The translations under genes were made by a program, and so were the position numbers. Shown piece by piece: positions 28,965 through 39,367 of a stretch of 64,000 nt of DNA. Numbering within the stretch: position 1 is the stretch's first letter; each line of letters begins with the position of its first letter. The stretch comes from an uncultured Alphaproteobacteria bacterium. Its GTDB lineage: Bacteria; Pseudomonadota; Alphaproteobacteria; Rs-D84. The DNA lies in contig CAJOGC010000004.1 in NCBI GenBank assembly GCA_905234185.1, forward strand, positions 1-64,000, read 5' to 3'. Under the pieces are notes generated by a model. The model saw nothing but the letters and a program-made list of their open reading frames with translations, ran no database searches and had not been told where the DNA came from.

Positions 28965-29773
28965 AGATAAGAACTTTCGCACTTTTGTTGCTTTGTTTGG
29001 GGGCCCCGATGTTTTGTGCGTTTGGGGATGATGATATCGATCCGATCGAAGAAGATCGTGGTTGTACGATTATTGACTGTACAAGCAATTCGGATTGCTT
29101 GGACCAGGGGACGGATTGGTACTGTGCGGATACGCCAGGATGCAGAAATAAATGTCATGAACCCGATGGGCCAGACCCACATGAACAATGTATAGAATCC
29201 TGTGAATGGGTTAGTGCTGAGAATGGTGTTGATCAAGTGGAAGAATGCACAGATAGTAATTGTGATATCACTTATCTAAGATATCGTTGCGGAAAGAATC
29301 GGTATTCCAAAGCGGGAAAAAAGACGGCGTTTCAAATAAGTGCTTTGGATTGCACGAATTGTGCGGGTGGGGGGACGGCACCCGCCGGAAGTAGCAGTGC
29401 AAGTGCGTGTACTACAAATCTGTCGAGTTGTATAGATCAAGGTACGACTTGTGAATGGGTGTCCGGTTCTTTGGTACAATCTGGTTACGAAAACTATAAA
29501 TGCACGACGAAATATACAAATTGTGATGATAAAATTAGTGTTACAAAATATCGTTGCGCGGCGAACTATTATCCGACCAAGAATACCATAACCGGCGAAG
29601 CAACAACACAGAGTGATCTGGATTGTAAACGCTGTCCGACAATCGACGGTGCCAGTTCAACCAGTAGTGCCGGTTCCATAAACATAACAGGCTGTTGCCT
29701 GGGAACGGGGGTTGGGGGTGACGACGGAACAGGGGTTTTCGTAATCACATCAAGTTGTTGTGCGTCAAAATAA
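28961..29773 (+). CDS. Secreted Cys-rich protein with two tandem modules
   Basis: Signal peptide; CEWVS...NCD...YRC..N.Y...LDC..C occurs twice. Confidence 0.7.
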   Translation: MKIRTFALLLLCLGAPMFCAFGDDDIDPIEEDRGCTIIDCTSNSDCLDQGTDWYCADTPGCRNKCHEPDGPDPHEQCIESCEWVSAENGVDQVEECTDSNCDITYLRYRCGKNRYSKAGKKTAFQISALDCTNCAGGGTAPAGSSSASACTTNLSSCIDQGTTCEWVSGSLVQSGYENYKCTTKYTNCDDKISVTKYRCAANYYPTKNTITGEATTQSDLDCKRCPTIDGASSTSSAGSINITGCCLGTGVGGDDGTGVFVITSSCCASK

Positions 29774-29794
29774 TTGTCTGTTTCACATTCAAAT

Positions 29795-30223
29795 TTATTT
29801 CAGTTTTTCCGCATATCCGCGCGCCAATTCATCGCAACGTTCATTAAATTCTTCACCGTTGTGGCCACGGACCCAGACCCAATGAATTTCTACGTTTTGC
29901 GCCAGTTCGTCCAGTTGTTTCCATAAATCTTGATTTTTTACGGGTTTTTTATTGGACCCGCGCCAATTATTTTTCTTCCAATTTTTCATCCATGTTTGCA
30001 TGCCGTTTTTAACATACTGGCTGTCCGTATGAATTTCGACCGATGTGTGTCGATGGGCAGCGGTAAGTGCGCGAATCACCGCCATTAATTCCATGCGATT
30101 GTTTGTCGTGTCGCGTTCGCCACCACACCGTTCCGCAATGTGTTCGCCGTCGGTGGCAACAAATGACCATCCACCCGGACCGGGATTACCCAAACAAGAA
30201 CCATCTGTCCATATTTTTAGCAT
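29795..30223 (-). CDS. rnhA: Ribonuclease HI
   Basis: IWTDGSCLGNPGPGGW, NNRMELMAVI, HTDSQYVKNG, WVRGHNGEEFNERCDELA; start trimmed. Confidence 0.96.
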   Translation of the reverse strand: MLKIWTDGSCLGNPGPGGWSFVATDGEHIAERCGGERDTTNNRMELMAVIRALTAAHRHTSVEIHTDSQYVKNGMQTWMKNWKKNNWRGSNKKPVKNQDLWKQLDELAQNVEIHWVWVRGHNGEEFNERCDELARGYAEKLK

Positions 30224-30259
30224 TTTATAAACCTCGTTTTTATGATATAATATCACAAT

Positions 30260-32041
30260 ATGATGTATAATGCCACGGATTTGACAAATATGGCCAATGT
30301 TGTTCGCGCAGATGCGTTGCGCGCGGTGTTGTCGGCGCATTCCGGGCATGTTGGAATTGCGCTTGGGGCGGCGAATATAATTACGGCGGTTTTTGCAAAC
30401 TTTATGCGACGTGGTGTTGACCGATTCGTTTTGTCGGCGGGACACGGTTCGGCAATGTTATATGCGACATTAAAATTGGCGGGGTATAATATTGGTGGGT
30501 TGGAATCTTTTCGTAAAATTGGTGGGTTGCCGGGACATCCGGAATATGGAATGGACGGGGTTGATGCGACCACGGGGCCACTGGGGGCGGGCGTTGGAAA
30601 CGCGGTTGGATTGGCGTTGGCGGAAAAGATTGAAAACACCGATGCGCGTGTGTATTGCCTGTGTGGTGACGGTGATTTAAGTGAAGGTGTGGCAAACGAA
30701 TCGATTGCCTTTGCCGGACAGTATAAATTGAATAATCTTGTTTTATTGTGGGATGACAACGGTATAACGATTGATGGCGCGGCATTGACCGATATGGATA
30801 TTCCAACACGAATGCGTGCGGCGGGTTGGAATGTTATAACGGTCGATGGTATGGATGGTGCGGCGGTAAGTACGGCTGTTAATGATTCACGACGGCTTGC
30901 ACGGCCAACATTTATTCAATGCAAAACAAAAATAGGTGAATATTCTTCCGTCTCTGGAACTGCGCGCGCACACGGTTTGGCGATAGACGACGGCGAATTA
31001 GTGCGTTTAATTTCTAAATTAGATTCAGCGGCGGGTCGTGCATTGTGGGGCGGCGTGGCAAAAATGGCGACCGCGAAACGCGAACCAATTGCACAGATTA
31101 ATTTTAACAAAGTGAAAACTCCAAATGCGCCGACCGATATTTCAACGCGTGAATTGTCGGGAATGTATATCGGTGCGATGCTGGATGCGGGCGTCAATAT
31201 TGTCGGGGGCAGTGCGGATCTGGGCGCCAGCACGAATGCATTGGTCAAACAATCGATTCGTATAACACCGGGGCATTTTGACGGGAACTATATTGACTAT
31301 GGCGTGCGCGAACACGCGATGGGTGCAATTATGAATGGATTGGCGGCGGCGGGGTTGCGACCGTATGGTTCGACATTCTTGGCGTTTTCTGATTATATGC
31401 GGCCATCGATTCGGCTGGCGGCTATGTCGGGTTTGCCGGTGGTGTATGTATTCACACATGACAGTATTGCGGTCGGTGAAGACGGCCCAACGCATCAACC
31501 GGTTGAACAGTTGCCTTCGTTGCGTTTAATTCCAAACCTTAATGTGTTTCGTCCATGCAATATGGCAGAGGTTGCATATTCATGGCGCACCGCGTTGTCG
31601 GAAAAGTCGCGTCCGTCGTGCATTATTTTGTCGCGTCAAAAAATACACATGGTGCCGACGCCGGTCGGGGCGGAGATATCGCGTGGTGCCTATGTTATCA
31701 AACCCGCAAAATCGGCGCGTGTGCGTATGACAATTATTGCAACCGGGACCGAGGTTTCGTTAGCAATCGCGGTGGCTGAAAAATTGGGCGATAGCGTCCA
31801 AGTTGTAAGTATGCCATCGGTCGAACATTTTCGTGCACAATTCGCAACATATAAAAAACAGATTCTGCGCGGGCGTGTTGTGGCAATAGAGGCGGCGTCC
31901 CCAACCCCATGGTTTGAATTTGCCGATGCGGTAATTGGTGTGAATCGATTTGGCTTATCGGGACCGGGTGGGGCGGTGTATTCGGCACTTGGGTTCAATG
32001 TGAATCAAATTGTTCAGGAAATTAAAAACGCTGTTAAATAA
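30260..32041 (+). CDS. tkt: Transketolase (divergent)
   Basis: LSAGHGSAMLYA, CGDGDLSEGVANESIAFAG, VREHAMGAIMNGLA, FVFTHDS-like VYVFTHDSIAVGEDGPTHQPVEQL. Confidence 0.93.
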   Translation: MMYNATDLTNMANVVRADALRAVLSAHSGHVGIALGAANIITAVFANFMRRGVDRFVLSAGHGSAMLYATLKLAGYNIGGLESFRKIGGLPGHPEYGMDGVDATTGPLGAGVGNAVGLALAEKIENTDARVYCLCGDGDLSEGVANESIAFAGQYKLNNLVLLWDDNGITIDGAALTDMDIPTRMRAAGWNVITVDGMDGAAVSTAVNDSRRLARPTFIQCKTKIGEYSSVSGTARAHGLAIDDGELVRLISKLDSAAGRALWGGVAKMATAKREPIAQINFNKVKTPNAPTDISTRELSGMYIGAMLDAGVNIVGGSADLGASTNALVKQSIRITPGHFDGNYIDYGVREHAMGAIMNGLAAAGLRPYGSTFLAFSDYMRPSIRLAAMSGLPVVYVFTHDSIAVGEDGPTHQPVEQLPSLRLIPNLNVFRPCNMAEVAYSWRTALSEKSRPSCIILSRQKIHMVPTPVGAEISRGAYVIKPAKSARVRMTIIATGTEVSLAIAVAEKLGDSVQVVSMPSVEHFRAQFATYKKQILRGRVVAIEAASPTPWFEFADAVIGVNRFGLSGPGGAVYSALGFNVNQIVQEIKNAVK

Positions 32042-32043
32042 AT

Positions 32044-32751
32044 ATGGCCGATTACGTGTTTGTATCTTCGTCTGGTGAAAATATTCCAATAGTAATAACG
32101 ACACGGCGCGGTCTGCGAAATATTACATTGCGACCCAAAACATCACCAACGCGTGAAATACATATTTCCAAACCGTGGATTTCTTCTGATAAATCGGCGA
32201 TTCGCTTTGTGGAATCTAAACGGCGCTGGATTGAAAATATTTTCGCGCGCGCACCACAAAAGCAAACGATTGTGCCGGGCGATGTGATTGAATTTCTGGG
32301 GCGGACGGTGATAATTCATCATGATGCCGCGCGGCGTGCGAATCAATTTATTATTCATGATGAAGCGCATGCAACACTGATTGTCGGGGGTGGGGCGGAA
32401 ATGTTCGAAAGCCGTGTGCGTAATTTTATCAAGTCCGAATTTCTTAAAACGGCACGCGAAATGATACGAACCGCACCGCGCGAATTGTGGCCGTCGCGCG
32501 TTGTGGCGCACGATACGACGACCAGATGGGGCAGTTGTTCTACCACTGGAACAATGTCGCTGTCATGGCGATTGGCATTCGCACCACGGGACATTATGCG
32601 TTATGTTGTCATGCATGAATTGGCGCATCGGCGACACATGGACCATTCGCCGGCTTTTTGGAAATTTGTTTCGGAACTCTATGGTTTTGGTGTGGAACGC
32701 GCAAAGAGATGGCTGAATGTGCATGGTGGTGAATTGCATAAATATTTTTAA
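32044..32751 (+). CDS. YgjP-like M48-type metallopeptidase/metal-dependent hydrolase
   Basis: TTRWGSCSTTGTMSLSWRLAFAP, VVMHELAHRRHMDHSPAFW. Confidence 0.9.
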   Translation: MADYVFVSSSGENIPIVITTRRGLRNITLRPKTSPTREIHISKPWISSDKSAIRFVESKRRWIENIFARAPQKQTIVPGDVIEFLGRTVIIHHDAARRANQFIIHDEAHATLIVGGGAEMFESRVRNFIKSEFLKTAREMIRTAPRELWPSRVVAHDTTTRWGSCSTTGTMSLSWRLAFAPRDIMRYVVMHELAHRRHMDHSPAFWKFVSELYGFGVERAKRWLNVHGGELHKYF

Positions 32752-32939
32752 TCCTTGAAATCTGGGATTTTTAGGCTATATTTAATACGCTATGAATACA
32801 GAGGTTGCATCTTTTTCGTTGTTTTTTCATCACGCCCGTGCGGGTGTGTGTTTCTAGCGTTCATTTAAAAAATATGATATAATGCGTACGATAAGTATGC
32901 GGTTTTCCATAAATAATTAAGGACAACGAGGAAAATAAA

Positions 32940-34235
32940 ATGGAATTAAAACCAACAAAACCTTTATCGGGATTTATAGAATTAACGCCTGTGCAGCAGC
33001 GGTGCTTTGACACATGTGTTGAGCGTATGCGTGGTGTGCTGAATACGGCCGGTTATACACGTCTTGATTTGCCGGCAATTGAACGCGCCGAAGTTTTGAC
33101 GGATAAAGACAATTGGGACGAAATTGAAACCCAAATGTTCCTTTTCCAAAAAGGCGACACAAAAATGGGGTTGCGCTATGACGGAACGGTGGGATTATCG
33201 CGGTATATTGCGGGTCACCTGAACGATCTGGTGTTCCCATTTCGTGCATATCAATTTGCGCGTAATTATCGTGGTGAACGTCCGCAACGCGGTCGCTATC
33301 GCGAATTCTATCAAATGGACATTGATATTTTAGGTTTGGAATCATTGTCCACGAATTATGATGCGGAAATTGTCGCAACATTGTCGCGGATGTATGATTC
33401 TATATCTGATATTGTGGGGCGTGTGAAAATAAAAGTGGGCAATCGTCGTTTTTGGAATGCGATGTTCGAGTACCTGAAACTGACTGATGAACAATCACGT
33501 GCAGCATTTGTATTGATAGATAAAAAAGACAAGTTGAAAGACTTTTTACCGGCGTTAATCGATGCTGTCGGTGAAAAATCGGCAAACGAAATTAATGATG
33601 TGTTTACAAATGGGTATTGGTCATTCATAAACAAAAGTGTTAACTTGAAATCCGCTGTGTCGGAAATGGATGATTTTATGCGTTTGTTGAAATCTATGGG
33701 TATTGAAAATGCCGAAATAGATGTGTCTATTATGCGCGGTCATTCGTATTACACGGGTGTCGTGTTCGAATTTTTTAGTGTCGATTATCCGTGGTTGCCC
33801 GCAGTCGGTGGTGGTGGTCGTTATGAAAATCTGGCGTCTAAATTTTCCAAAACGAAAATCGTTGGTGTCGGTGCGTCCATCGGTGTTTCGCGTTTACTTG
33901 TCGCATTGATGGAAGAAAACAAAATCGACATGGGGCGATTTGAAAATCCGATTGTGGCGGCGGTATTGCCGATGGGCAATTCGTCGGTTCCGTTTGCGAT
34001 GGGTGTTGTGAACAAATTGCGGGCTAAAAATATCACCGCCGTGGCGTATCTGGATGCCGAAAAGAAGTTTAAGAACCAAATTGAGTATGCTGATAAAATA
34101 AAGGCCAAATTCAGTTTGATAATCGGCGAAGATGAAGTTAAATCTAAAGAAATAAGTGTCAAAGATATGGCGACCGGTGAACAGCAAAAATTATCGGTTG
34201 CGGACACTGTAAAATTATTGAAAACGGTATATTAA
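32940..34235 (+). CDS. hisS: Histidyl-tRNA synthetase
   Basis: LRYDGTVGLSRYIA, FRAYQFARNYRGERPQRGRYREFYQMDIDILG, GGGRYENL. Confidence 0.93.
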   Translation: MELKPTKPLSGFIELTPVQQRCFDTCVERMRGVLNTAGYTRLDLPAIERAEVLTDKDNWDEIETQMFLFQKGDTKMGLRYDGTVGLSRYIAGHLNDLVFPFRAYQFARNYRGERPQRGRYREFYQMDIDILGLESLSTNYDAEIVATLSRMYDSISDIVGRVKIKVGNRRFWNAMFEYLKLTDEQSRAAFVLIDKKDKLKDFLPALIDAVGEKSANEINDVFTNGYWSFINKSVNLKSAVSEMDDFMRLLKSMGIENAEIDVSIMRGHSYYTGVVFEFFSVDYPWLPAVGGGGRYENLASKFSKTKIVGVGASIGVSRLLVALMEENKIDMGRFENPIVAAVLPMGNSSVPFAMGVVNKLRAKNITAVAYLDAEKKFKNQIEYADKIKAKFSLIIGEDEVKSKEISVKDMATGEQQKLSVADTVKLLKTVY

Positions 34236-34236
34236 A

Positions 34237-35301
34237 ATGATAGTTGAACAGAAGTTGAAAGATATTCAAACGCGTGCGGCAGAAATCGAAACACAAATGA
34301 ACTCTGGTTCGGTGTCGGGTGATGAATTAACTAAATTGTCCAAGGAATATTCGCGCATTAACGAAATATTGCCGTTGATAAACGAATATTTTCAGACAAA
34401 ACAAGGTATTGCAGATGCGGCAGAAATGGAACATGATCCAGAGTTGCACGCGATTGCGGTGGAACAGTTAGTGGAATTAAATCATGCGTTGCCGGAAATC
34501 GAAAAAAAATTACAGATTGCGCTGCTGCCCCGGGATGCTGCGGATGATAACAGTGTGATTATGGAAATTCGCGCCGGTGTTGGTGGTGAAGAGTCCGCAC
34601 TGTTCGCGGGTGATTTGTTCAATCAATATAAATCATATGCGGTGCGTCATGGCTGGAAAATCGAAATTATCGAAGAAAATCCAACATCGTTGCATGGGTA
34701 CAAGGAAGTTGTTTTTAAAATTGATGGCGTGGGTGCATATGCGCGTATGAAATTTGAATCGGGGATTCATCGTGTTCAACGCGTCCCAGAAACCGAGGCC
34801 GGAGGCCGCATTCATACATCGGCGGCATCGGTTGCCGTTATGCCCGAAGCCAAAGATATCGATGTTGTTATCGAGGATAAGGATATTCGTATCGATGTTT
34901 ATCGTGCATCCGGTGCCGGGGGACAACATGTTAACAAAACTGATTCTGCGATCCGTATAACACACTTTCCGTCTGGCATCGTTGTGACGTGCCAAAATGA
35001 ACGCAGCCAGTTTCAAAACAAAGCAACGGCAATGGCGGTTCTGCGGTCTAAGTTATATGAAAAACAACGCATGGAGCAAATGAACGCATCAAATGCATCG
35101 CGGCGTTCTATGGTTGGTTCGGGTGATCGCAGTGAAAAGATTCGTACATATAATTTCCCAGAACAACGCGTGACCGATCACCGTATCAAATTAACATTAT
35201 ACAAATTGGATGATATTTTGGCGGGCGGGGCGGCATTGGACGAAATGATAGATGCATTAATAGCCGCCGATCAATTAGAGCAATTGGCAAATCTGGAATA
35301 A
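34237..35301 (+). CDS. prfA: Peptide chain release factor 1
   Basis: RASGAGGQHVNKTDSAIRITHFPSGIVV (GGQ), EIRAGVGGEESALFA. Confidence 0.98.
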   Translation: MIVEQKLKDIQTRAAEIETQMNSGSVSGDELTKLSKEYSRINEILPLINEYFQTKQGIADAAEMEHDPELHAIAVEQLVELNHALPEIEKKLQIALLPRDAADDNSVIMEIRAGVGGEESALFAGDLFNQYKSYAVRHGWKIEIIEENPTSLHGYKEVVFKIDGVGAYARMKFESGIHRVQRVPETEAGGRIHTSAASVAVMPEAKDIDVVIEDKDIRIDVYRASGAGGQHVNKTDSAIRITHFPSGIVVTCQNERSQFQNKATAMAVLRSKLYEKQRMEQMNASNASRRSMVGSGDRSEKIRTYNFPEQRVTDHRIKLTLYKLDDILAGGAALDEMIDALIAADQLEQLANLE

Positions 35302-35317
35302 ATCGGAACACCGGATA

Positions 35318-35346
35318 ATTATAAACCGCCCAAAAGGGCGGTTTTG
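35318..35346. terminator. Hairpin terminator
   Basis: ataaaccgcccaaaagggcggttttgttt. Confidence 0.8.
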
Positions 35347-35354
35347 TTTCTGGT

Positions 35355-36455
35355 TTAGAATATATATCTCAATTGGACACCACCAGACCAACCGGTGCGG
35401 CCACCGTCATGTCGATATATTGATGCGGACATATTGAAACGTTCGATATCTTTTTCGATTGATAATCCGTATTCGAAATAATCTTTCATTTCAAGTTCGG
35501 TTATTGTGTTCCCGGCAATCGTGATATTCCCGCCCGATGTAAAGTTAGCAACATAACGCACGGTCGCAATGGTATAAATATCATTGTCCATAGAAGCGAT
35601 TGCGCGTAATGATGGTGCAACCTCAAACATATGGGCGTTGTTGTCTATGTCCAGATCCGTCCCCGTTGTTGTTTCGTAACCACTGGAATGTATCCATGTG
35701 TATCCGCCATACACGCCGGGTTGCAATGTAAGTGTTTCATTAAGCATGATATTGTATGATACATTCATGGCTATTCCGGCCCAAAGATTTGTTGTGTCGT
35801 CTTTGTCACCAAGTGCAGATTTTACATCACTGAATAAAACACCCAGGTCGGCAGCACCAGTTATATTAAACCCGTTTACATGATAACCGCGATACAAACC
35901 AACAAAACCACCATTTTCGGTTAATTTAACATCATCATTCTTTTCGCGGGCAAGTGCAAGACCCCCAAACCCGCCAGATTGTGAAAAACCACCCGAGATT
36001 TCTTTGGGATCGCCTGCAAACCCAAGTGTTATTAAATCGTAATCAGAATCTATTTTGTCAAACCCGTCGAATTTAGCCTTGTCCTGGGCATGGTGCCAAT
36101 CCAGCCAATCGTATCCCAGTACGTTTGTTTCGCCCCCACTGCGGCCGGACGAAAGGGCGGTGCTGTTGTCGCCATATATATCACCATCACAATATGTTAT
36201 ACCGTATACCGGCTGACACAAGGGGACATTTGTTTCGGGTTCTGGGGTCATTCGTAAATAATTCCCCATCGTCACCGCCGCGGTCCCATCAAAATTATCA
36301 AAGGCGTTTAGCATAATGTTATGCTGCATAGTCGCTATATTATTTGTAATAACCCCGCTTGCATGCATCCGTGAAATAGGGGTCGCGCCCGCTACGAATG
36401 GCATTAATACAATGCCTGTGACGGTGGCCATTGCGAAAGTGTAGGTGTGTGTCAT
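35355..36455 (-). CDS. Outer-membrane beta-barrel (autotransporter-domain-like) protein
   Basis: Signal peptide, alternating beta-strand pattern, C-terminal ..QLRYIF. Confidence 0.7.
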   Translation of the reverse strand: MTHTYTFAMATVTGIVLMPFVAGATPISRMHASGVITNNIATMQHNIMLNAFDNFDGTAAVTMGNYLRMTPEPETNVPLCQPVYGITYCDGDIYGDNSTALSSGRSGGETNVLGYDWLDWHHAQDKAKFDGFDKIDSDYDLITLGFAGDPKEISGGFSQSGGFGGLALAREKNDDVKLTENGGFVGLYRGYHVNGFNITGAADLGVLFSDVKSALGDKDDTTNLWAGIAMNVSYNIMLNETLTLQPGVYGGYTWIHSSGYETTTGTDLDIDNNAHMFEVAPSLRAIASMDNDIYTIATVRYVANFTSGGNITIAGNTITELEMKDYFEYGLSIEKDIERFNMSASIYRHDGGRTGWSGGVQLRYIF

Positions 36456-36580
36456 AGACTGGCTCTCTCTTTTTTGTTGCCTCTGTGCTTAAGTATAACC
36501 AAAATAGGGGTAAAAGTAAAAGCTTTTTTTATAATTTTTTATTGTTCTGTTTTCAATTTTTTTCTAATATCACATCCAGT

Positions 36581-37150
36581 ATGGAAAAAGAACCAGTATC
36601 TTTATCTGATCGGCCTATTGTCATGGTCGGCCTTATGGGCGCGGGCAAAACCAGTATCGGGCGGGCCTTGGCGCGCCGCCTTAAAATACCTTTTGTTGAT
36701 TCTGACAAAGAAATCGAGGCCGCCGCCGGGTGCAGCGTGGTCGATATCTTTGCCATGTATGGCGAAGAAGAATTCCGCCGTGTGGAACACCGTGTAATGC
36801 AACGGCTTTTGGATACACCGCCGACATGCAAAGTGATTTCCACGGGTGAGGGCGCGTTTATAACACCCGCGGTGCGTGAAATGGTGCTTAAACGGGCGAT
36901 AACTGTATGGCTTCGTGCGGATTTGGATTTGCTGGTCAAACGAACAAATTTTCGTGACACACGACCACAACTTTTGCACACAGATAGTAAAAAAATCCTG
37001 GCCCAATTAATAAAAGAGCGCTATGATATCTATGCGTTGGCGGATATTACCGTCGAAACCAAAGACGAGAGTCTGCGAAAAACCCTTAATAAAGTGGTGG
37101 ACGCAATAAGAACATACACAAACGAAAGGAAGAAAAATGGCAAAAAGTAA
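36581..37150 (+). CDS. aroK: Shikimate kinase
   Basis: VMVGLMGAGKTSIGRALARRLKIPFVDSDKEIE; start trimmed. Confidence 0.95.
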   Translation: MEKEPVSLSDRPIVMVGLMGAGKTSIGRALARRLKIPFVDSDKEIEAAAGCSVVDIFAMYGEEEFRRVEHRVMQRLLDTPPTCKVISTGEGAFITPAVREMVLKRAITVWLRADLDLLVKRTNFRDTRPQLLHTDSKKILAQLIKERYDIYALADITVETKDESLRKTLNKVVDAIRTYTNERKKNGKK

Positions 37151-37655
37151 TTTTATCAAAGATTTTACGGCGTTTATAAGTCGCGGGAATGCAATCGACA
37201 TGGCTGTCGGTATCATCGTTGGGTCCGTGATGACCAGTGTTGTTAATTCGTTGGTCAAAGATGTGATTATGCCGCCGATTGGGGTTTTGGTTGGTGGAAT
37301 TGATTTTTCTGACTGGAAAATTGCGCTTGGGTTTGGCACGGACGCAACAATCAATATTGGGGTATTTCTGAATACCGTCATCAGTTTCTTGATAACGATG
37401 TTTGCAATTTTCTTGATCGTGCGTTTGGTGGCCAAGGCGAAAGCAAAAAAGCCTGCAACGACACATGCGTGCCCATATTGCCAATCAACAATAAGCAACG
37501 CAGCGACAAAATGCCCGTATTGCTGCAGCAGTGTTGAACCTGTGGAAACGGCGGCCGCCGAAGAAAGCGATTTGGCGCGGGGGTTGCACAGCGTGACCAA
37601 GTTGGCGGCCGGGGGATTAAAGAAAGTCAAAAAAATCGCAAAAACAAAGAAATAA
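37137..37655 (+). CDS. mscL: Large-conductance mechanosensitive channel MscL with C-terminal zinc-ribbon
   Basis: FIKDFTAFISRGNAIDMAVGIIVGSVMTSVVNSLVKDVIMPPIG; CPYC-x11-CPYC tail; 14-nt overlap with aroK. Confidence 0.95.
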   Translation: MAKSNFIKDFTAFISRGNAIDMAVGIIVGSVMTSVVNSLVKDVIMPPIGVLVGGIDFSDWKIALGFGTDATINIGVFLNTVISFLITMFAIFLIVRLVAKAKAKKPATTHACPYCQSTISNAATKCPYCCSSVEPVETAAAEESDLARGLHSVTKLAAGGLKKVKKIAKTKK

Positions 37656-37685
37656 GTTCAATTTGTGATAAAATAATTAAATATA

Positions 37686-37712
37686 AAAACGCCCCGTTTC
37701 GGGGTGTTTTCT
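37686..37712. terminator. Hairpin terminator
   Basis: aaaacgccccgtttcggggtgttttct. Confidence 0.85.
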
Positions 37713-38143
37713 GTTTTAATAACGAAGTGTGGTTGGTGGGGTGTGTTTTTGTGGCTTTTGACGAATTGTCCCGGTTTTTGGGCTTTTTTGCATTCGTATA
37801 GTGGTTTTTTTATAATGGTTTTTGGTGTAAAAAACCGAAAAAATGGCGGATTCCTGCGGGTCGGGGGGATCGTGCGTCGTTGGCGTGTTGTTGGTTGTAA
37901 GGCCGGGAAATGGCGGAAATCCGGGCTGCGCAGCGGTGAGCAGGTGACAAAAATAATAAAGTTGAAATAATTTATAAAAAAATTATAAAAACAGCATGAT
38001 TTTACTAAAAAATCGGTCGAAAATCATATGGCCGGTCGCTGGTAAGGGAATAAAAAATAATTTTTATTGTGTTTTGCATGAAAACCCCAGAAATCTGCCA
38101 GGGAAGCGACACATAAAAGGCGCATAATGTATATTATGTATAG

Positions 38144-38470
38144 TTTGCTATCGCAAACAATACATAATATCCGAAAAACATATAATTGTGCGAATATTAT
38201 TCTCAAATCAAAAAGTTATCAGATTTGTTGTTGGATTTTTTGTTATGGATTTTTTTTGCTATCGCAAACAATACATAATATCTGAAAAACATATAATTGT
38301 GCGAATTTGTTGTTGAATTTTTCGTTATGGATTTTTTTTGCTATCGCAAACAATACATAATATCCGAAAAACATATAATTGTGCGAATATTATTCTCAAA
38401 TCAAACTCAAATCAAAAAGTTATCAGATTTAATGTTATCAGATTTGTTGTTGAATTTTTCGTTATGGATT
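38144..38470. repeat. AT-rich tandem/direct repeat array (3 copies)
   Basis: ttt gctatcgcaaacaatacataatatc[c/t]gaaaaacatataattgtgcgaat starts at ~38144, ~38255 and ~38337. Confidence 0.9.
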
Positions 38471-38750
38471 TTTGTGGCTGATCTTTGAAAAATATTTTTG
38501 CATTGCTTTTGTGATGCGTGGAATTTTTTGCGTTTGGTTTTTTCGTTTGGTGCACATCGTCGTCCGTTAGCCATGTTTATTGTCCGGTTTGGTGTGGCTG
38601 TATTTTTATATACACTTTTTTGCGATATGCGCCCTGTCCCGGCCCTAATTTGCTAAAATATACTAAAAATGGCGGATTTCTGCGGTTTTTTCGCGTTCGT
38701 CGGATAAAAAACGCATTTTTTTGGCTTTTTTGTGGTTTTAGTTGGGGATT

Positions 38751-39323
38751 TTATTCCGTTGGGGCGCTAACCGTATCATCATAAATCGACCAAGTTGTTG
38801 TTCCATCACTGGCTTTTAGCATTTTTGTCGTATCTTTGTTCATCGGAACGTCCGCTGTCGTCATATTAAGATAGAATATTTCGCCCGTTTCGGTCATGAA
38901 GTTCAGCGATTTTGTCGTTTTTCGTTCCGAACGCATATAAAGGGCCACGTTGCCCAAATGCAACAATCGACCGCATTGACCGCTTTCCCACATGCCCGAT
39001 GGTGCCACCAGACCAGATGTACACGATGTTATACCCCCATCCACTTCTGTGCTGTATGTGTATTCACCGCCTGGGCAGTATGAATTTTCCAAACAGGTTT
39101 CACATTGTTCGGTTCCACGTGGTAAATATGTTCCGGGGGCACAGTTATAAATAGTATCCTCGTAAACAGGGACCATAACAAAAGAACCAGAATACACCCC
39201 GGTGTTTGATGCGGTGCATGCATTTGATACCTGGGAGTTTGGCAGTAAAGTCATATCGTCGGCAAAGGCGTTTGCCGAAAACAACAACCCCAGGGACAAA
39301 ATGCAGATTGCTTTGTTGGACAT
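38751..39323 (-). CDS. Secreted Cys-rich surface protein
   Basis: Signal peptide; NCAPGTYLPRGTEQCETCLENSYCPGG module shared with 39368-40558. Confidence 0.7.
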   Translation of the reverse strand: MSNKAICILSLGLLFSANAFADDMTLLPNSQVSNACTASNTGVYSGSFVMVPVYEDTIYNCAPGTYLPRGTEQCETCLENSYCPGGEYTYSTEVDGGITSCTSGLVAPSGMWESGQCGRLLHLGNVALYMRSERKTTKSLNFMTETGEIFYLNMTTADVPMNKDTTKMLKASDGTTTWSIYDDTVSAPTE

Positions 39324-39367
39324 TTATAACTCTACCGTTGTTTTGCCTTTATTATATAGTTTCTCGG

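Noticed and set aside
38144-38470. CRISPR array
   Set aside because: Only three copies, unequal periods (111 and 82 bp), spacers share sequence, no cas genes.
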